Below, one piece after another: positions 15,813-21,437 of a DNA stretch of 21,437 nucleotides. Under the pieces are notes generated by a model that saw only the letters and a list, made by a program, of their open reading frames with translations, was not told the origin of the DNA and did not search any database. A program made the translations under genes and the position numbers. This stretch comes from an uncultured Lachnospiraceae bacterium (GTDB lineage Bacteria > Bacillota > Clostridia > Lachnospirales > Lachnospiraceae). Within the stretch, counting starts at the first letter, position 1. Each line of letters begins with the position of its first letter. Location: assembly GCA_905209075.1 (NCBI GenBank), contig CAJLRL010000038.1, positions 1 to 21,437 of the forward strand. The letters are read 5' to 3'.

Positions 15813-16412
15813 ATGAGAAAGAAAATTATTTTATCAGCCATAATCATAGTGGCGGCTCTGATTGGGTTTAAGTCATATCAGAAGCATGAAATACAGCAGT
15901 CGATCGCACACAAAATTTTAAGATTCCACGTTTTGGCAAACAGTGACAGTGATGCTGACCAGAATGTGAAAAAACAGGTCAGGGATGCCGTTGGAACATA
16001 TTTAAGACCATATCTTGAGGAATGCAGTAACATGGAGATGACAAGGGAGGTTGTAAATGAACATATGCAGGAGGTCATAGAAGTATCAAAGGATGTCCTT
16101 ATAGATAATGGTTTTACATATAATGTGACAGCAGAGATAACTCATACGGACTTTCCTGAGAAAGTATATGGTGAGTATACATTTCCGGCTGGCGAGTATG
16201 AAGCGCTGGAGATCAGACTCGGAAATGGGGAAGGACATAACTGGTGGTGTGTGCTTTATCCGAATATGTGTTTTAAGGGAACGGTTTACGAGGTTGTGGA
16301 GGATGAAGCTTGCAAAGAACTGAAGGAGGTTCTGTCGCCAAAAGAGTATGAGACTGTATTTAATAAAGGAAACTATGAAATCAGGTTTAAAATCCTTGAA
16401 ATTTTTAGATAG
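15813..16412 (+). CDS. spoIIR: Stage II sporulation protein R
   Basis: Forespore-made secreted signal that triggers SpoIIGA to process pro-sigma-E in the mother cell, 199 residues. An N-terminal signal/anchor segment (about 5-19) is followed by the family core: ILRFHVLANSDSDADQNVKKQ (35-55) and VRDAV, then FPAGEYEALEIRLGNGEGHNWWCVLYPNMCF (124-154; the NWWC block is diagnostic). The ATG at 15813 is needed to keep the membrane segment, yet no Shine-Dalgarno sequence is visible upstream. It follows the hairpin cluster rather than the germination genes directly, so it probably has its own forespore promoter; GTATA at 15778 with GTAAATACTA at 15797 is a weak sigma-F-like candidate. Confidence 0.95.
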   Translation: MRKKIILSAIIIVAALIGFKSYQKHEIQQSIAHKILRFHVLANSDSDADQNVKKQVRDAVGTYLRPYLEECSNMEMTREVVNEHMQEVIEVSKDVLIDNGFTYNVTAEITHTDFPEKVYGEYTFPAGEYEALEIRLGNGEGHNWWCVLYPNMCFKGTVYEVVEDEACKELKEVLSPKEYETVFNKGNYEIRFKILEIFR

Positions 16413-16471
16413 AACAGTTACTATATATAACGCAGCCTGATTACAAAAGATTTAAGATTTGGAGAGGTAAA

Positions 16472-16915
16472 ATGACAAAGGAAGTACTTGTTTCCCTGAA
16501 GGGTCTGCAGTTATCACCGGATGAACAGTCAGATGCGGTTGAGGTAATTGCACCGGGTGAATACTATCTAAGAAATGATAAACATTATATTTTGTTTGAG
16601 GAAGCGATAGAAGGTGAGCATGAAGTTTCCAGAAATATGATCAAATTCACAAAAGACAGTCTGGAGTATTCAAAAAAAGGACCTATGAATGTCCACATGA
16701 TATTTGAAAAAGGTAAAAAGAATCTTACATATTATTACACACCGTTTGGAAGTTTACAGGTCGGTATAAATGCTACATCTATAAATGTAGAAGAGACTGA
16801 GGACGAGATAGTTGCAGAAGTAAAATATGGACTGGATATTAATTTCGAGTATGTAGGTGACTGTCATATAACAGTACACATTAAACAGAAAGGTTCGTCT
16901 ATAAATATAGGATAA
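16472..16915 (+). CDS. DUF1934 (YwiB-like) protein
   Basis: Small cytoplasmic protein, 147 residues, of the DUF1934 family (PF09148), which includes B. subtilis YwiB and has a lipocalin-like beta-barrel fold. Family pattern: an N-terminal strand EVLVSLKGLQ, then GEYYLRNDKHYILFEEAIEG, KFTKDSLEYSKKGP, YYYTPFGSLQVGINATSI and a final alternating strand ending ITVHIKQKG. No catalytic motif is evident and the biological role of the family is not settled. GGAGAGG (16461-16467) is the ribosome site. It lies 59 nt after spoIIR and converges on the next gene, with a shared terminator. Confidence 0.88.
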   Translation: MTKEVLVSLKGLQLSPDEQSDAVEVIAPGEYYLRNDKHYILFEEAIEGEHEVSRNMIKFTKDSLEYSKKGPMNVHMIFEKGKKNLTYYYTPFGSLQVGINATSINVEETEDEIVAEVKYGLDINFEYVGDCHITVHIKQKGSSINIG

Positions 16916-16949
16916 AAAAGGAACATCCTTATTTGGATGCTCCTTTTTT
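16914..16949. terminator. Bidirectional terminator between convergent genes
   Basis: AAAAAAGGAACATCC (16914-16928) pairs with GGATGCTCCTTTTTT (16935-16949) with one mismatch. The A tract and T tract make it functional on both strands. It overlaps the stop codon of the DUF1934 gene and the last codons of the minus-strand gene, whose stop lies in the loop. Confidence 0.88.
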
Positions 16950-17471
16950 CTTTGCTTTTGCAGCTTTCTTTTGTGCTTTTCTTTTTTCATCGGCAGCCTG
17001 TTCTTCTTTGAGACGGGCATTTGCCTTGTTGTAGTTTTCCTGCATTCTTGCACGGAACCCTTTTTTCTTTGCTGGTTTCTCAAGAGGTCCTCTTATACCA
17101 CGCACAGAAGTAATGTAGATACCGCTGACAGAAGCTTTGACTTCCTTCTTGACCGGAATTTCATCGAAAATCTGTTCATCTGCGATAAGTGACATCACTC
17201 TTGGTCCGACTTTAGCTTTAACGATTGGAAGCTTTGCACGGCGCATAAATTTTGATGTCTGATCCATGATCTGCTGTGGAAGACCTGCGTCTTTCAGTTT
17301 CATGCGCTTTTTGTCTATTATGAGCATGGTAACTGTCTGGGCTGCAGCTGCTACCTGGGCATCCTGTTCCTCTTTCTTTTTCTGGGCTTTCTTGCCAAGA
17401 ATCGTAAGTACGATAAAAGCGGCAACAAGAATCACTGCGATTACGATAAGTACTATTAATACTGGACTCAC
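16929..17471 (-). CDS. Small single-pass membrane protein of unknown function
   Basis: A 180-residue protein I do not recognise by name. The start is GTG at 17471, preceded by AGGAGG with 8 nt spacing (17480-17485, minus strand). Residues 3-26 form one strong membrane helix with a short outside N-terminus. After a charged linker (27-40) comes a compact region, about 45-127, with strand-like blocks (TVTMLIIDKKRMK, ADEQIFDEIPVKKEVKASVSGIYITSVRG) and a helix MDQTSKFMRRAKLPIV. The tail (about 128-180) is very rich in Lys, Ala and Arg, and could bind RNA, DNA or lipid head groups. Convergent to the DUF1934 gene. It appears to be a genuine gene by its ribosome site and terminator; the function is unknown. 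Confidence 0.8.
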   Translation of the reverse strand: MSPVLIVLIVIAVILVAAFIVLTILGKKAQKKKEEQDAQVAAAAQTVTMLIIDKKRMKLKDAGLPQQIMDQTSKFMRRAKLPIVKAKVGPRVMSLIADEQIFDEIPVKKEVKASVSGIYITSVRGIRGPLEKPAKKKGFRARMQENYNKANARLKEEQAADEKRKAQKKAAKAKKKGASK

Positions 17472-17533
17472 TATTTGTTCCTCCTAAATTTACTAAAATT
17501 CATTTTAGCAAAAAAATATATAAAAATCAATGT

Positions 17534-17596
17534 GAATTAAAATTATAGGGCTGAGAATTAAAATTATATGGTTAAGAATTAAAATTATATGGCTGT
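17534..17596. repeat. Three 21-bp A+T-rich tandem repeats
   Basis: GAATTAAAATTATADGG recurs at 17534, 17555 and 17576 with an exact 21-bp period, i.e. two helical turns. A looser pair, AATTGTKAAAAAATAAAATT, follows near 17597 and 17627. The block lies between the minus-strand membrane-protein gene and the tRNA promoter and could be a curved or protein-bound spacer. Confidence 0.7.
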
Positions 17597-17651
17597 AATT
17601 GTGAAAAAATAAAATTGGGTTTATATAATTGTTAAAAAATAAAATTAGGGG

Positions 17652-17680
17652 TTGCATTCTTGGCGATAGTCTGATATTAT
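17652..17680 (+). promoter_or_regulatory. Promoter of the tRNA-Leu gene
   Basis: TTGCAT (17652-17657), a 17-nt spacer and an extended -10 (TG at 17672, TATTAT at 17675-17680). The arrangement matches the ispE promoter (TTGC.., 17 nt, TG-n-TATAAT). The predicted start near 17687 leaves about 40 nt of precursor before the tRNA. Confidence 0.72.
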
Positions 17681-17725
17681 ATACAAGTCGCATGAAGAAA
17701 TAGCTCATGTAACAATTAAATATAT

Positions 17726-17810
17726 GCGGAAGTGTCGGAACTGGCAGACGAGCAAGACTAAGGATCTTGTGATTATTGCAATCGTGTGGGTTCAAGTCCC
17801 ATCTTCCGCA
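17726..17810 (+). tRNA. tRNA-Leu (anticodon AAG)
   Basis: An 85-nt class II tRNA. The acceptor stem GCGGAAG pairs with CTTCCGC, discriminator A73. The D arm GGAACTGGCAGACGA is typical for leucine. The anticodon stem CAAGA/TCTTG encloses the loop CTAAGGA, giving anticodon AAG at 17760-17762 with G37. The long variable arm has a GATT/AATC stem, and the T arm contains GGTTCAAGTCC. CCA is not encoded. With A34 this tRNA would read CUU and, if deaminated to inosine by TadA, CUC and CUA. Leucine CTT codons are very frequent in the genes around it. Confidence 0.95.
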
Positions 17811-17818
17811 TTGTAGTA

Positions 17819-17846
17819 GGATTGAACTATTGGTTCAATCCTTTTC
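17819..17846 (+). terminator. Terminator of the tRNA gene
   Basis: GGATTGAAC (17819-17827) pairs perfectly with GTTCAATCC (17833-17841) across a TATTG loop, followed by TTTTCT. It starts 8 nt after the tRNA. Confidence 0.88.
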
Positions 17847-17919
17847 TGTAAATATAATAGATCAATCGCTGAATATCTTAGCATTAATCCAAATTAAATG
17901 ATTCATATATATGTATAAT

Positions 17920-17954
17920 TAATGGGAAATATAGTTTTTGTAGTATTCCCATTA
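17920..17954. repeat. Inverted repeat at the left edge of the 52-bp array
   Basis: TAATGGGAA (17920-17928) and TTCCCATTA (17946-17954) are a perfect 9-bp inverted repeat. A related CCCATTA/TAATGGG pair closes the right side of the array, so the array is bracketed by similar hairpins. The rest of 17847-17970 shows no gene. Confidence 0.6.
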
Positions 17955-17970
17955 TATGTAAAAGGGCAGA

Positions 17971-18243
17971 AGTAATGTGAAATCGCATAAATAACAAAAT
18001 CCCATGACATTACAGTAGCGAAAGTAATGTGAAACAGAGAAAATAGCAAAATCCCATGATATTACAGTACCCAAAGTAATGTGAAACAATGAAAACAGCA
18101 AAATCCCATGATATTACAGCAGCGAAAGTAATGTGAAACAGCGAAAATAACAAAAGCCCATGACATTATGGTAGCGAAAGTAATGTGAAACAGCGAAAAC
18201 AGCAAAATCCCATGACATTACGGTAGCGAAAGTAATGTGAAAC
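17971..18243. repeat. 52-bp tandem hairpin repeat array
   Basis: Five full units and the start of a sixth begin AGTAATGTGA at 17971, 18023, 18075, 18127, 18179 and 18231, exactly 52 bp apart. Each unit has an A-rich middle (GAAACAGCGAAAACAGCAAAA), then CCCATGACATTAC and AGTAGCGAA. Across each boundary ACATTAC and GTAATGT form a 7-bp stem with a 10-nt loop (18007-18030, 18059-18082, 18111-18134, 18163-18186, 18215-18238). Variant units keep pairing through G-T wobbles. There is no open reading frame through it. It lies between the tRNA-Leu terminator and the nuclease-like gene. Confidence 0.92.
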
Positions 18244-18261
18244 TACCAAAAATATTAAAAA

Positions 18262-18322
18262 CCCATTACAAGAAGCATAATAAGGATAATGGGACAGTAT
18301 AAAAAGTAATAATAGCCATTAC
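18262..18322. repeat. Inverted repeats at the right edge of the array
   Basis: CCCATTA (18262-18268) pairs with TAATGGG (18287-18293), and GTAAT (18306-18310) with ATTAC (18318-18322). They echo the bases used in the 52-bp units. A GGGAGG at 18324-18329 follows but has no start codon in a useful frame near it. Confidence 0.5.
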
Positions 18323-18365
18323 AGGGAGGTACAATTATTAAATTATTGAGTAGAAAGGATATTTT

Positions 18366-19172
18366 ATGGGGAAAAAAGAAATGATCCTGCCATTATTGGT
18401 AGAAAGAAAAGCAGAGCTTGAGGAGGCAATCGCAAAAGCAGACGATATTTTGAAATGTCAGGTGGAAGGATGCCTTGAGGTTAACAGACACAACGATCAT
18501 TACAGATATTATGTGAAACCATTTGATGAAACTGCCAAAGGCAGAGCCAAGAGGAAATATATAAAAGACATCGGGGTTGCAGAGGCAATAGCAAATTTTG
18601 ATTATGCTAAACGTATACATAGGGATGCGTCAAATGAGCTTAAAAAGATTAGTGCGCTTATAGAAATGTATAGCAAACCTACAGCAGATGAGTGCTTTCG
18701 TGAACTTCATCCGGGAAGAAAACTTCTAGTAAAACCAATTCTTATAGATGATGAGCAGTATGCAGATATATGGGAATCTGCCACATACAAGAATCATAAT
18801 TCATATCCAATAATTTCACCAATACAAACTGAAAATAATGAGATAGTAAGATCAAAATCAGAAAAAATAATTGCAGATAAATTAAAAATATCCGGTATTC
18901 CATATGTCTATGAAAAACCGCTGTATATAGGGAAAATCATTAAATATCCTGACTTTACAGTTTTAAATAAGAGGACAAGAAAAGAGTATTACTGGGAACA
19001 TATGGGGCTTATTGATGATGTTGAATATTTAAAGAATGCGATTGAAAAGATGACAATGTACTTAAAAAATGGCATTATTCCCGGTAAAAATTTGATAATC
19101 ACATATGAAACTTCGAGGCATCCATTGTCAGTAAGATCTATTGAAACTTTTATAAATGAATATTTAGTATAA
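18366..19172 (+). CDS. PD-(D/E)XK nuclease-like protein of unknown function
   Basis: A 268-residue cytoplasmic protein. The N-terminal half (about 8-100) is charged and helical, likely coiled coil. The C-terminal half resembles the PD-(D/E)XK nuclease fold: Glu166 in RSKSEKIIADKL, a Tyr-rich strand IPYVYEKPL, Pro195-Asp196 in KYPDFTVLN, then EYYWEHMG (207-214), where the usual E-x-K is replaced by W-E-H, followed by a helix and the strand KNLIITYETS. Such WEH variants occur in clostridial hypothetical proteins I recall but cannot name, and activity is not assured. The start has AAAGGA at 18353-18358. A 52-bp repeat array precedes it and a palindromic element follows within 8 nt. Possible defence or mobile-element function is speculation. 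Confidence 0.7.
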   Translation: MGKKEMILPLLVERKAELEEAIAKADDILKCQVEGCLEVNRHNDHYRYYVKPFDETAKGRAKRKYIKDIGVAEAIANFDYAKRIHRDASNELKKISALIEMYSKPTADECFRELHPGRKLLVKPILIDDEQYADIWESATYKNHNSYPIISPIQTENNEIVRSKSEKIIADKLKISGIPYVYEKPLYIGKIIKYPDFTVLNKRTRKEYYWEHMGLIDDVEYLKNAIEKMTMYLKNGIIPGKNLIITYETSRHPLSVRSIETFINEYLV

Positions 19173-19180
19173 AAATGATT

Positions 19181-19344
19181 CTAGTGTAATGACCTGTCCA
19201 TATTTAGCTAAATAACTTGCCTGAATTTTCATCTGCTGCGTTGTCATCAATTGCCGTAGCCCGCTACGGCTCATTCTTCCGCCTTGCAGAATGAAAAATT
19301 CATTCTGCGTCATTTGGCTAAATAGCAACATGCCATTACACTAG
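19181..19344. mobile_element. 164-bp palindromic MITE-like element
   Basis: The ends are inverted copies: CTAGTGTAATGAC (19181-19193) and GCCATTACACTAG (19332-19344). Inside lie paired palindromes ATTTAGCTAAAT (19202-19213) and ATTTGGCTAAAT (19312-19323), a central perfect hairpin GCCGTAGC/GCTACGGC (19253-19270), and a GCAGAATGAA/TTCATTCTGC hairpin (19286-19308). It encodes no protein. If CTAG is a 4-bp target duplication, the element itself begins TGTAATG and ends CATTACA. No transposase is in the window, so it would be non-autonomous; it may alternatively be a large bidirectional terminator. Confidence 0.65.
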
Positions 19345-19389
19345 GATATATTTTACAAATAATGAGCATCATTAAAATATATGGAAATT

Positions 19390-19716
19390 CTATTCAGGCT
19401 CGTTAAGGAGTTTTGCAAAATTTACTAATAGTATCTTATCTTTATGATTCAATTGTTTATAGATTTGGATTAATTCCTTTTCATCATTACTATAAGACTC
19501 GTGTTCTCTGTAAGGTGGATAATTGGAAAAAAATTCATTAAGGGAAATATTTAAGCCGGTACATATTTTTTCCAGTGTAGATATGGTCGGCTGGTTGTCC
19601 TTTTTAAAGAGACTGCTTAAGGATGAATATGTAATGCCAGATTCTTTTGCCAGTCTATAAAGAGTCCATTCTCTTTCGTTTAATAATGTTTGAATTCTAT
19701 TTAATACGTCATTCAT
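19390..19716 (-). CDS. XRE-family transcriptional regulator
   Basis: A 108-residue DNA-binding protein. The HTH_3 domain covers about 5-60: IQTLLNEREWTLYRLAKESG, then the recognition helix TYSSLSSLFKKD and PTISTLEKICTGLNISLNEFF. The tail (about 70-108) is acidic then helical. The start at 19716 (MNDV) is chosen because AAGGGG lies 9 nt upstream; an in-frame ATG at 19725 would directly abut that site. It is transcribed away from the secreted-protein gene, and the gap between them is full of RCGTNAT half-sites, so it probably represses itself and that gene. No toxin partner is adjacent. Confidence 0.9.
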   Translation of the reverse strand: MNDVLNRIQTLLNEREWTLYRLAKESGITYSSLSSLFKKDNQPTISTLEKICTGLNISLNEFFSNYPPYREHESYSNDEKELIQIYKQLNHKDKILLVNFAKLLNEPE

Positions 19717-19739
19717 ATTACACATCCCCTTACATAAAA

Positions 19740-19832
19740 ACGTTATATATATTTTACTAATAATATGACGTGATTATTAGACTATAAAAAGCGTAATAAA
19801 ACGACTTGTAAATATGACGTATATGCGTTATA
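19740..19832. promoter_or_regulatory. Candidate operators for the XRE regulator
   Basis: Half-sites of form RCGTNAT occur at 19740-19746 (ACGTTAT), 19765-19774 (ATGACGTGAT, back to back, inside TAATAAT/ATTATTA arms 19758-19779), 19791-19797 (GCGTAAT), and as a converging pair at 19814-19831. The last forms TATGACGTATATGCGTTATA (19813-19832), which is 16/20 symmetric. CpG-bearing motifs stand out in this A+T-rich gap. Binding is inferred. Confidence 0.6.
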
Positions 19833-19834
19833 TT
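19806..19834 (+). promoter_or_regulatory. Promoter of the secreted repeat-protein gene
   Basis: TTGTAA (19806-19811), a 17-nt spacer, and TATATT (19829-19834). The best candidate operator (19813-19832) fills the spacer and -10. A small CATTCT/AGAATG hairpin lies in the leader at 19849-19869. Confidence 0.6.
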
Positions 19835-19888
19835 ATGAAAGTAGTTATCATTCTAAATATAAGAGAATGTTAAAAAGGAGGAAACAGA

Positions 19889-21437
19889 ATGAAGAAGTAT
19901 TCTAAAAAATTACTCGGTGTATTGCTGGTTTCCGCGATGGCAGCTACGGGAATTACTGCCGTTCCGGGAACTAACGTATACGCCGCGGAAACACAGGAGG
20001 CTGCTGAAAAACCAGTGGTTGAGTCAGTAAAAATCGATAAGCAGGGACAGACATTGTACTTTGATGAGTTTGACGGCTCATACGAAAGAGGTTTTAAAAT
20101 TTCAGTAAAAGTAAGTAACTGTACAGACAGTTCAATATGGGTAGGAGTAAATTCTAAAAATTATTCAGACCTTACAGGAGCGGAGTATAATGCTTCAACT
20201 GGAACATATGATCTTACTGTCTCTAACATAGGGGTGTTTGATGCGGATTACTTTGGTAGTGATACAGGAAAATACTGGATATCAAAGATCGCATTTGGGG
20301 ATACTCCGGATGAAGCCGCAGAAGTGGAGTTGTCTAAAGGAAGCAATAAATATGAGGCAAAAAATGCTGATGAGGCGTTATACTGGGTAAATATAAGTGA
20401 TCAGTATAAAATGACATTTTATGAGCCGGATCTTTCTGTTAAAGAAATACGAAACGACTCAGATTATAAACATAAGATCTTTAAACAGACAAAAACAGCA
20501 TATGTAAAGGAAGGAACTACGGAAGCTGATCTGAAAAATGTTTACACTCCTTCTGAAAAAGCCGGACTTACATTTAAAGGCTGGTATGCGCCATATGCCT
20601 CATCTTTGTTTACGTTAAAAAAAGATGGCTCATTCAAAAGCGGTGCTACGATTGTACCACAGTATGATAAAAAGGTCGTGCCGTTTAGTGTAATGTTTAC
20701 AGAACCGGACAGCAAGGGAAACTATGGAGAAGTTGTTGACATCCAGAAAGTAAACAGTACAAGTGATGTAAAATTCCCTACAGTAAAAGGTTACGAATCA
20801 TATGAATGGCAAGGCTATGCAGATGAGATGGGAATTGATTATTGTATCAAAGTAAATGGTAAAAAGCCTGAAACAGCGTTATCGCTGGTAAGCAGTTCCG
20901 CTTCAGATTCTAAGACCGACACAAAAACTGACAGTAAAAATGATTCCAACGCAAATGCAGGGGGAAGCGGCGGAGTTATAGGAAGCCCTGCTGATGAGGC
21001 AAGAAGCGGACTTTACCATGATGGCAGTGAGTGGAACTATTATAAAGAAGGAATAAAAGATACCTCTTACACCGGACTGTGCAAATATAATGGCTCATGG
21101 TGGTATGTAAAAAACGGAAAAGTAGACTTCAGTGCCACAACACTCTGTAAATACAACGGTTCATGGTTCTATGTAAAAGGCGGCAAAGTAGACTTCAGTG
21201 CCACAACACTCTGTAAATACAACGGTTCATGGTTCTATGTAAAGGGCGGCAAAGTAGATTTCAGCACAACAACGCTTTGCAAATACAACGGCGCATGGTT
21301 CTATGTAAAAGGCGGCAAAGTAGATTTTAATGCGACAACGCTTTGTAAATACAACGGCGCATGGTTCTATGTAAAGGGCGGCAAAGTAGATTTTAATGCG
21401 ACAACGCTTTGTAAATACAACGGAACATGGTGGTATG
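19889..21437 (+). CDS. Secreted surface protein with C-terminal wall-binding-type repeats (partial)
   Basis: The frame runs off the window without a stop after 516 complete codons. AAGGAGG (19875-19881) precedes the ATG by 7 nt. The signal peptide ends NVYA-AE (cleavage near 32/33). Residues about 45-165 form an unrecognised strand-rich domain. Around 175-260 is a segment like the Listeria-Bacteroides repeat (Flg_new): MTFYEP ... GLTFKGWY ... TIVPQY. A Ser/Asp/Thr/Lys linker (about 335-365) leads to tandem 22-residue repeats from about 376, of form TTLCKYNGSWFYVKGGKVDF. These resemble the Trp/Tyr/Gly repeats that bind the cell wall in Lachnospiraceae, here with one Cys per unit. A divergent XRE gene likely controls it. 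No enzymatic motif is seen. Confidence 0.88.
   Translation, partial: MKKYSKKLLGVLLVSAMAATGITAVPGTNVYAAETQEAAEKPVVESVKIDKQGQTLYFDEFDGSYERGFKISVKVSNCTDSSIWVGVNSKNYSDLTGAEYNASTGTYDLTVSNIGVFDADYFGSDTGKYWISKIAFGDTPDEAAEVELSKGSNKYEAKNADEALYWVNISDQYKMTFYEPDLSVKEIRNDSDYKHKIFKQTKTAYVKEGTTEADLKNVYTPSEKAGLTFKGWYAPYASSLFTLKKDGSFKSGATIVPQYDKKVVPFSVMFTEPDSKGNYGEVVDIQKVNSTSDVKFPTVKGYESYEWQGYADEMGIDYCIKVNGKKPETALSLVSSSASDSKTDTKTDSKNDSNANAGGSGGVIGSPADEARSGLYHDGSEWNYYKEGIKDTSYTGLCKYNGSWWYVKNGKVDFSATTLCKYNGSWFYVKGGKVDFSATTLCKYNGSWFYVKGGKVDFSTTTLCKYNGAWFYVKGGKVDFNATTLCKYNGAWFYVKGGKVDFNATTLCKYNGTWWY
21122..21437 (+). repeat. 66-bp coding tandem repeats
   Basis: GTAGAY recurs at 21122, 21188, 21254, 21320 and 21386, exactly 66 bp (22 codons) apart, and continues beyond the window. 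The copies are nearly identical in DNA, including synonymous positions, within pairs (21122/21188 and 21320/21386), pointing to recent duplication or gene conversion. A diverged unit precedes them from about 21056. Confidence 0.92.

Noticed and set aside
17971..18243. CRISPR array
   Set aside because: The whole 52-bp unit repeats, including the part that would be the spacer, and no cas genes are present.
17726..19344. Integrated element with the tRNA-Leu 3' end as attachment site
   Set aside because: No second copy of the tRNA 3' end, no integrase and no clear boundary were seen in the window.
19390..19888. Toxin-antitoxin module with the XRE protein
   Set aside because: No small partner gene is adjacent; the divergent gene encodes a large secreted protein.

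Overview
The window looks like chromosome from an anaerobic, spore-lineage Firmicute, most likely a Lachnospiraceae gut bacterium. Evidence: A+T-rich genes with strong AGGAGG ribosome sites, a T-box leader on an isoleucyl-tRNA synthetase of the long (type 2) form, SpoIIR and GerA/GerB sporulation genes, a DUF1934 protein, and a secreted protein with the Trp/Tyr/Gly-rich wall repeats typical of this family. The genus cannot be fixed from sequence alone.

Layout. (1) 82-3704: a three-gene carbohydrate ABC importer (lipoprotein, two permeases, no ATPase), with a hairpin after the first gene and a terminator at the end. (2) 3821-10766: a sigma-A promoter and an isoleucine T-box feed ileS, glgP and a TraX-family gene, packed with gaps of 33 and 2 nt, so glycogen phosphorylase may sit under isoleucine-tRNA control. 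(3) 10768-12480: a second promoter drives ispE and an FCD-type GntR regulator, ended by a clean terminator. (4) 12576-16412: germination/sporulation block: a GerA-family receptor subunit, a GerB-type permease that continues into a GerC-like domain in one reading frame (the most unusual protein here), a cluster of hairpin repeats, then spoIIR. (5) 16472-17471: a DUF1934 gene and a convergent small membrane protein sharing a bidirectional terminator. (6) 17652-17846: tRNA-Leu with anticodon AAG, with its own promoter and terminator.

(7) From 17847 on the window becomes accessory in character: five exact-period 52-bp repeats carrying short hairpins, a gene resembling the PD-(D/E)XK nuclease fold, a 164-bp palindromic MITE-like element, an XRE regulator, a divergent intergenic region filled with RCGTNAT half-sites, and a secreted repeat protein that runs off the end of the window. 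The XRE protein probably controls the divergent surface-protein promoter, because a near-palindromic site covers that promoter's spacer and -10.

The strongest candidates for something undescribed are the GerB-GerC fusion, the 52-bp hairpin array beside the nuclease-like gene, and the T-box control of glgP. I could not search databases, so novelty is not established for any of them.
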